Both the position numbers and the translations under genes were made by a program. Positions 49,078 to 51,351 of a stretch of DNA of 51,351 nucleotides are shown in pieces. Source of the stretch: Synechococcales cyanobacterium PMM_0082 (GTDB lineage: Bacteria; Cyanobacteriota; Cyanobacteriia; Pseudanabaenales; Pseudanabaenaceae); contig CASBQR010000139.1 of NCBI GenBank assembly GCA_949127865.1, positions 1-51,351 on the forward strand, read 5' to 3'. Below the pieces are notes generated by a model. The model saw only the letters and a list, made by a program, of their open reading frames with translations. It searched no databases and was not told where the DNA came from. The first letter of the stretch is position 1; each line of letters opens with the position of its first letter.

Positions 49078-49419
49078 TTAACCCCAATCTGCATCAATGT
49101 CATCATCGAAATCAGCAACTTCTTTTTTAGCTGTTTGCCTAGGTCTTGAAGTCTCAGTTTTTGAGGTTTGATAGCTTGATGGATTTTGTGAATTTGAAGA
49201 ATTAGTAACTTGACTATAAGCCCGACGATTACTAACCTGTAAAACCGTTATTACTAGAGTTCCCAGTCCTGCGCTGAATACTAACACTACCCCCAAAGGT
49301 AAATTGATCGACTCTTGATTGAACAGTCTTAAAGTTACGATTTGCGAATTTTGGATAGCAAAAATACTTACACCCACTAAAAGCAAACTAAGTAAAAAAT
49401 ATGTAAATATGCGGATCAT
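49078..49419 (-). CDS. LapA/DUF1049-domain membrane protein
   Basis: LVGVSIFAIQNSQIVTLRLFNQESINLPLGVVLVFSAGLGTLV. Confidence 0.8.
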   Translation of the reverse strand: MIRIFTYFLLSLLLVGVSIFAIQNSQIVTLRLFNQESINLPLGVVLVFSAGLGTLVITVLQVSNRRAYSQVTNSSNSQNPSSYQTSKTETSRPRQTAKKEVADFDDDIDADWG

Positions 49420-49532
49420 TGAGAATTCCCCCTTCTAGTTAGGAAAAAATTAGTTAAAAATGCGCTGCCTCTAAGTCTACTGCCTTATTAGCCACGCAAA
49501 AATTGACTTCTTGAGGGAAACCCGCACAGATT

Positions 49533-50657
49533 TTAATATCCATCCATTAGGACTAGGTTATCGCGATGCACAATCGTATCTGAGCCTTCAAATCCCAAGA
49601 TTTGTGAAATATGCTCTGACTGCTGTCCTTGGATTTGTTGAATTTCCGCACTACTATAGTTTGTTAACCCTCGAGCAAGTTCTTTACCTGTGCGATCGCA
49701 TAAACTTACTGCCTGTTGGGCTTCAAAACTGCCGAAAACATCAATAATTCCTGCGGGGAGGAGCGATCGCCCCTTTGTTAAAACTGCATTCACCGCCCCT
49801 TCATCTAACAATAATTTTCCGACAGGAATCATGGCGTAAGCAATCCAACGTTTACGAGCATTGACAGTGCGGGGTTGGGGTTCAAATTGCGTACCTAAAT
49901 TCTCTCCCGCTAATATTTTAGGAATACTATTCGGTTCGCTCCCTTTACAAATTACCGTTTTTACCCCTGCGATCGCTGCAATTTTAGCCGCCGATAGTTT
50001 TGTTGCCATCCCCCCAGTCCCCCATTGATTTTGAGCATTAGTACCGCCTGAGTTTGTATCTATATCAAGGTTCCACAGATCTTGATGATTAACGGTCAAA
50101 ATGGGTATAGCATCTGGATCGAGGCGAGGATTGGCTGAATATAAGCGATCAACATCGGTGAGCAAAAATAACCAATCGGCTTCAATAATGCTGGCAACTA
50201 GAGCAGACAAAGTGTCATTATCCCCAAACTTTAATTCTTCAACAGCGACCGTATCATTCTCATTTACAATCGGCACGACTCCTAGTTCTAGTAGCTCTTG
50301 AAAAGTAGAATAGACATTTATATAGTGCTGGCGTTGAATTAAGTTGGCACGGGTCAGTAAAACCTGCGCTACGGGTTGATTAAATAGTCCGAAAAAATCA
50401 TCATAGATACCCATTAACCGCCCCTGTCCTACGGCAGCGATCGCCTGTTTGAGGGAAATCTTACTAGGTTTTTCTTTAATGCCTAATCTGGCACAACCAA
50501 TGCCCACAGCCCCTGAGGAAACTAGTACCACTCGATGCCCAACTTGCCTTAGCTTTACTACTACTTCGACCAAAGAAGCGATCGCACTAATGTGAATATC
50601 TCCAGAGCTAGGCTCAGTTAGGCTAGAGGTACCAATTTTAATTACTAAGGTTTGCAC
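49533..50657 (-). CDS. proB: Glutamate 5-kinase
   Basis: [18 protein letters not shown]...[17 protein letters not shown]...[27 protein letters not shown]...[16 protein letters not shown]-terminal PUA-like region. Confidence 0.97.
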   Translation of the reverse strand: MQTLVIKIGTSSLTEPSSGDIHISAIASLVEVVVKLRQVGHRVVLVSSGAVGIGCARLGIKEKPSKISLKQAIAAVGQGRLMGIYDDFFGLFNQPVAQVLLTRANLIQRQHYINVYSTFQELLELGVVPIVNENDTVAVEELKFGDNDTLSALVASIIEADWLFLLTDVDRLYSANPRLDPDAIPILTVNHQDLWNLDIDTNSGGTNAQNQWGTGGMATKLSAAKIAAIAGVKTVICKGSEPNSIPKILAGENLGTQFEPQPRTVNARKRWIAYAMIPVGKLLLDEGAVNAVLTKGRSLLPAGIIDVFGSFEAQQAVSLCDRTGKELARGLTNYSSAEIQQIQGQQSEHISQILGFEGSDTIVHRDNLVLMDGY

Positions 50658-50739
50658 TTGATTATTCCTTTCTAAAATTTGCCATTCAAAATTTATCTAA
50701 CTAAACTTATCTTTATCATCCTAATTTTTAGATATCACC

Positions 50740-51306
50740 ATGAACCTCAGTCATTTTAAGCAAAAATTCCAACAGATTTTGATCCTAGCTATTGTAGTCA
50801 GCCTTGTTTGGTTAAGTTTATTTACTGCTCCAGTCTATGCCCTTGGCGGTAAACTGCCCGAACTAAATCAGCCTGCTCCTACCTTTATCTTGCCCACAAA
50901 TACAGGCAGCAAAACTATCTCCTTAGCAAATTTAAAGGGTAAATGGGTAGTTGTATATTTTTACCCCAAGGACTTTACTTCGGGTTGCACTCTAGAAGCG
51001 AGAAGATTTCAAGCAGATTTACCTAAGTTTTTGGCAATAAATACCCAAATTCTTGGGATCAGTGCTGATTCTGTTGATTCTCATGCGGAATTTTGCGAAT
51101 CTGAAGGCTTAAAATTTCCACTCCTAGCCGATGAAGATGGGGCGGTGAGTAAAGCCTATGGGTCTTGGGTCGGATTTTTGTCGATGCGCCATACTTTTAT
51201 TATTGATCCTGAGGGAATTTTGAGAGAACGCTTTACCAAGGTCAGCCCTTCCATCCACAGTCAGCAAATATTAACTAAACTACGGGAATTACAGGAATCT
51301 GCTTAA
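50740..51306 (+). CDS. Peroxiredoxin, PrxQ/Bcp type, with N-terminal signal/TM
   Basis: PTNTGSKTISLANLKGKWVVVYFYPKDFTSGCTLEARRFQADL...ILGISADSVDSHAEFCESEGLKFPLLADEDGAVSKAYG. Confidence 0.93.
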   Translation: MNLSHFKQKFQQILILAIVVSLVWLSLFTAPVYALGGKLPELNQPAPTFILPTNTGSKTISLANLKGKWVVVYFYPKDFTSGCTLEARRFQADLPKFLAINTQILGISADSVDSHAEFCESEGLKFPLLADEDGAVSKAYGSWVGFLSMRHTFIIDPEGILRERFTKVSPSIHSQQILTKLRELQESA

Positions 51307-51351
51307 GTGATTGCTATAATTCCATTCGAAATATTAGCGATCGCCTTAACT

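Noticed and set aside
1-51351. High density of GCGATCGC palindromes
   Set aside because: Well-known cyanobacterial HIP1 element; not novel by itself, only used as context for the TA flanking repeats.
1-51351. CRISPR arrays, rRNA and tRNA genes
   Set aside because: No regularly spaced repeat/spacer arrays and no convincing tRNA T-arm/acceptor or rRNA signatures seen by eye; a tRNAscan/CRISPR finder run would be needed to confirm.

Overview
Cyanobacterial chromosomal window: HIP1 (GCGATCGC) is very frequent and there are cyanobacterial marker genes (ndhN, glgC, Ftn2/ARC6, ccsA-like, DUF2605/DUF2973). Two parts. (1) About 1-7.5 kb is an accessory/defence island, almost all on the minus strand. 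It holds the N-terminal part of a type IIG-like restriction-modification protein (cut by the window edge), an orphan FitA-type antitoxin, and five two-gene toxin-antitoxin (TA) pairs (PIN/VapC, MazF/PemK, RelE/ParE, DUF433-DUF5615, YoeB). A plus-strand two-gene unit in the middle encodes a small Cys-rich protein and a CBS-HEPN-like-DUF3293 fusion. (2) About 7.5-51.35 kb is mostly core: hslO, a multi-PAS/GAF hybrid kinase, nnrU-like, xth, a UvrD-like helicase, rpsA, pgi, sppA, LCP, obgE, ftn2, menB, glgC, ccsA, ndhN, dprA, an FGGY kinase, a pentapeptide-repeat protein, a PfkB kinase, hemC, rsmG, proB and a peroxiredoxin. Within it are a lone TnpB with a structured 3' flank, a CdiA-CT-like PD-(D/E)xK gene with a tiny overlapping partner, and a decayed SAM-methyltransferase absent from the ORF track. 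Best leads: TA pairs bounded by pair-specific direct repeats with similar geometry, a shared extended -10-like motif upstream of three antitoxins, an antitoxin N-terminal module reused with three toxin families, the CBS-HEPN-DUF3293 operon, and the CdiA-CT-like pair. All family calls are from reading the sequence; no searches were run.
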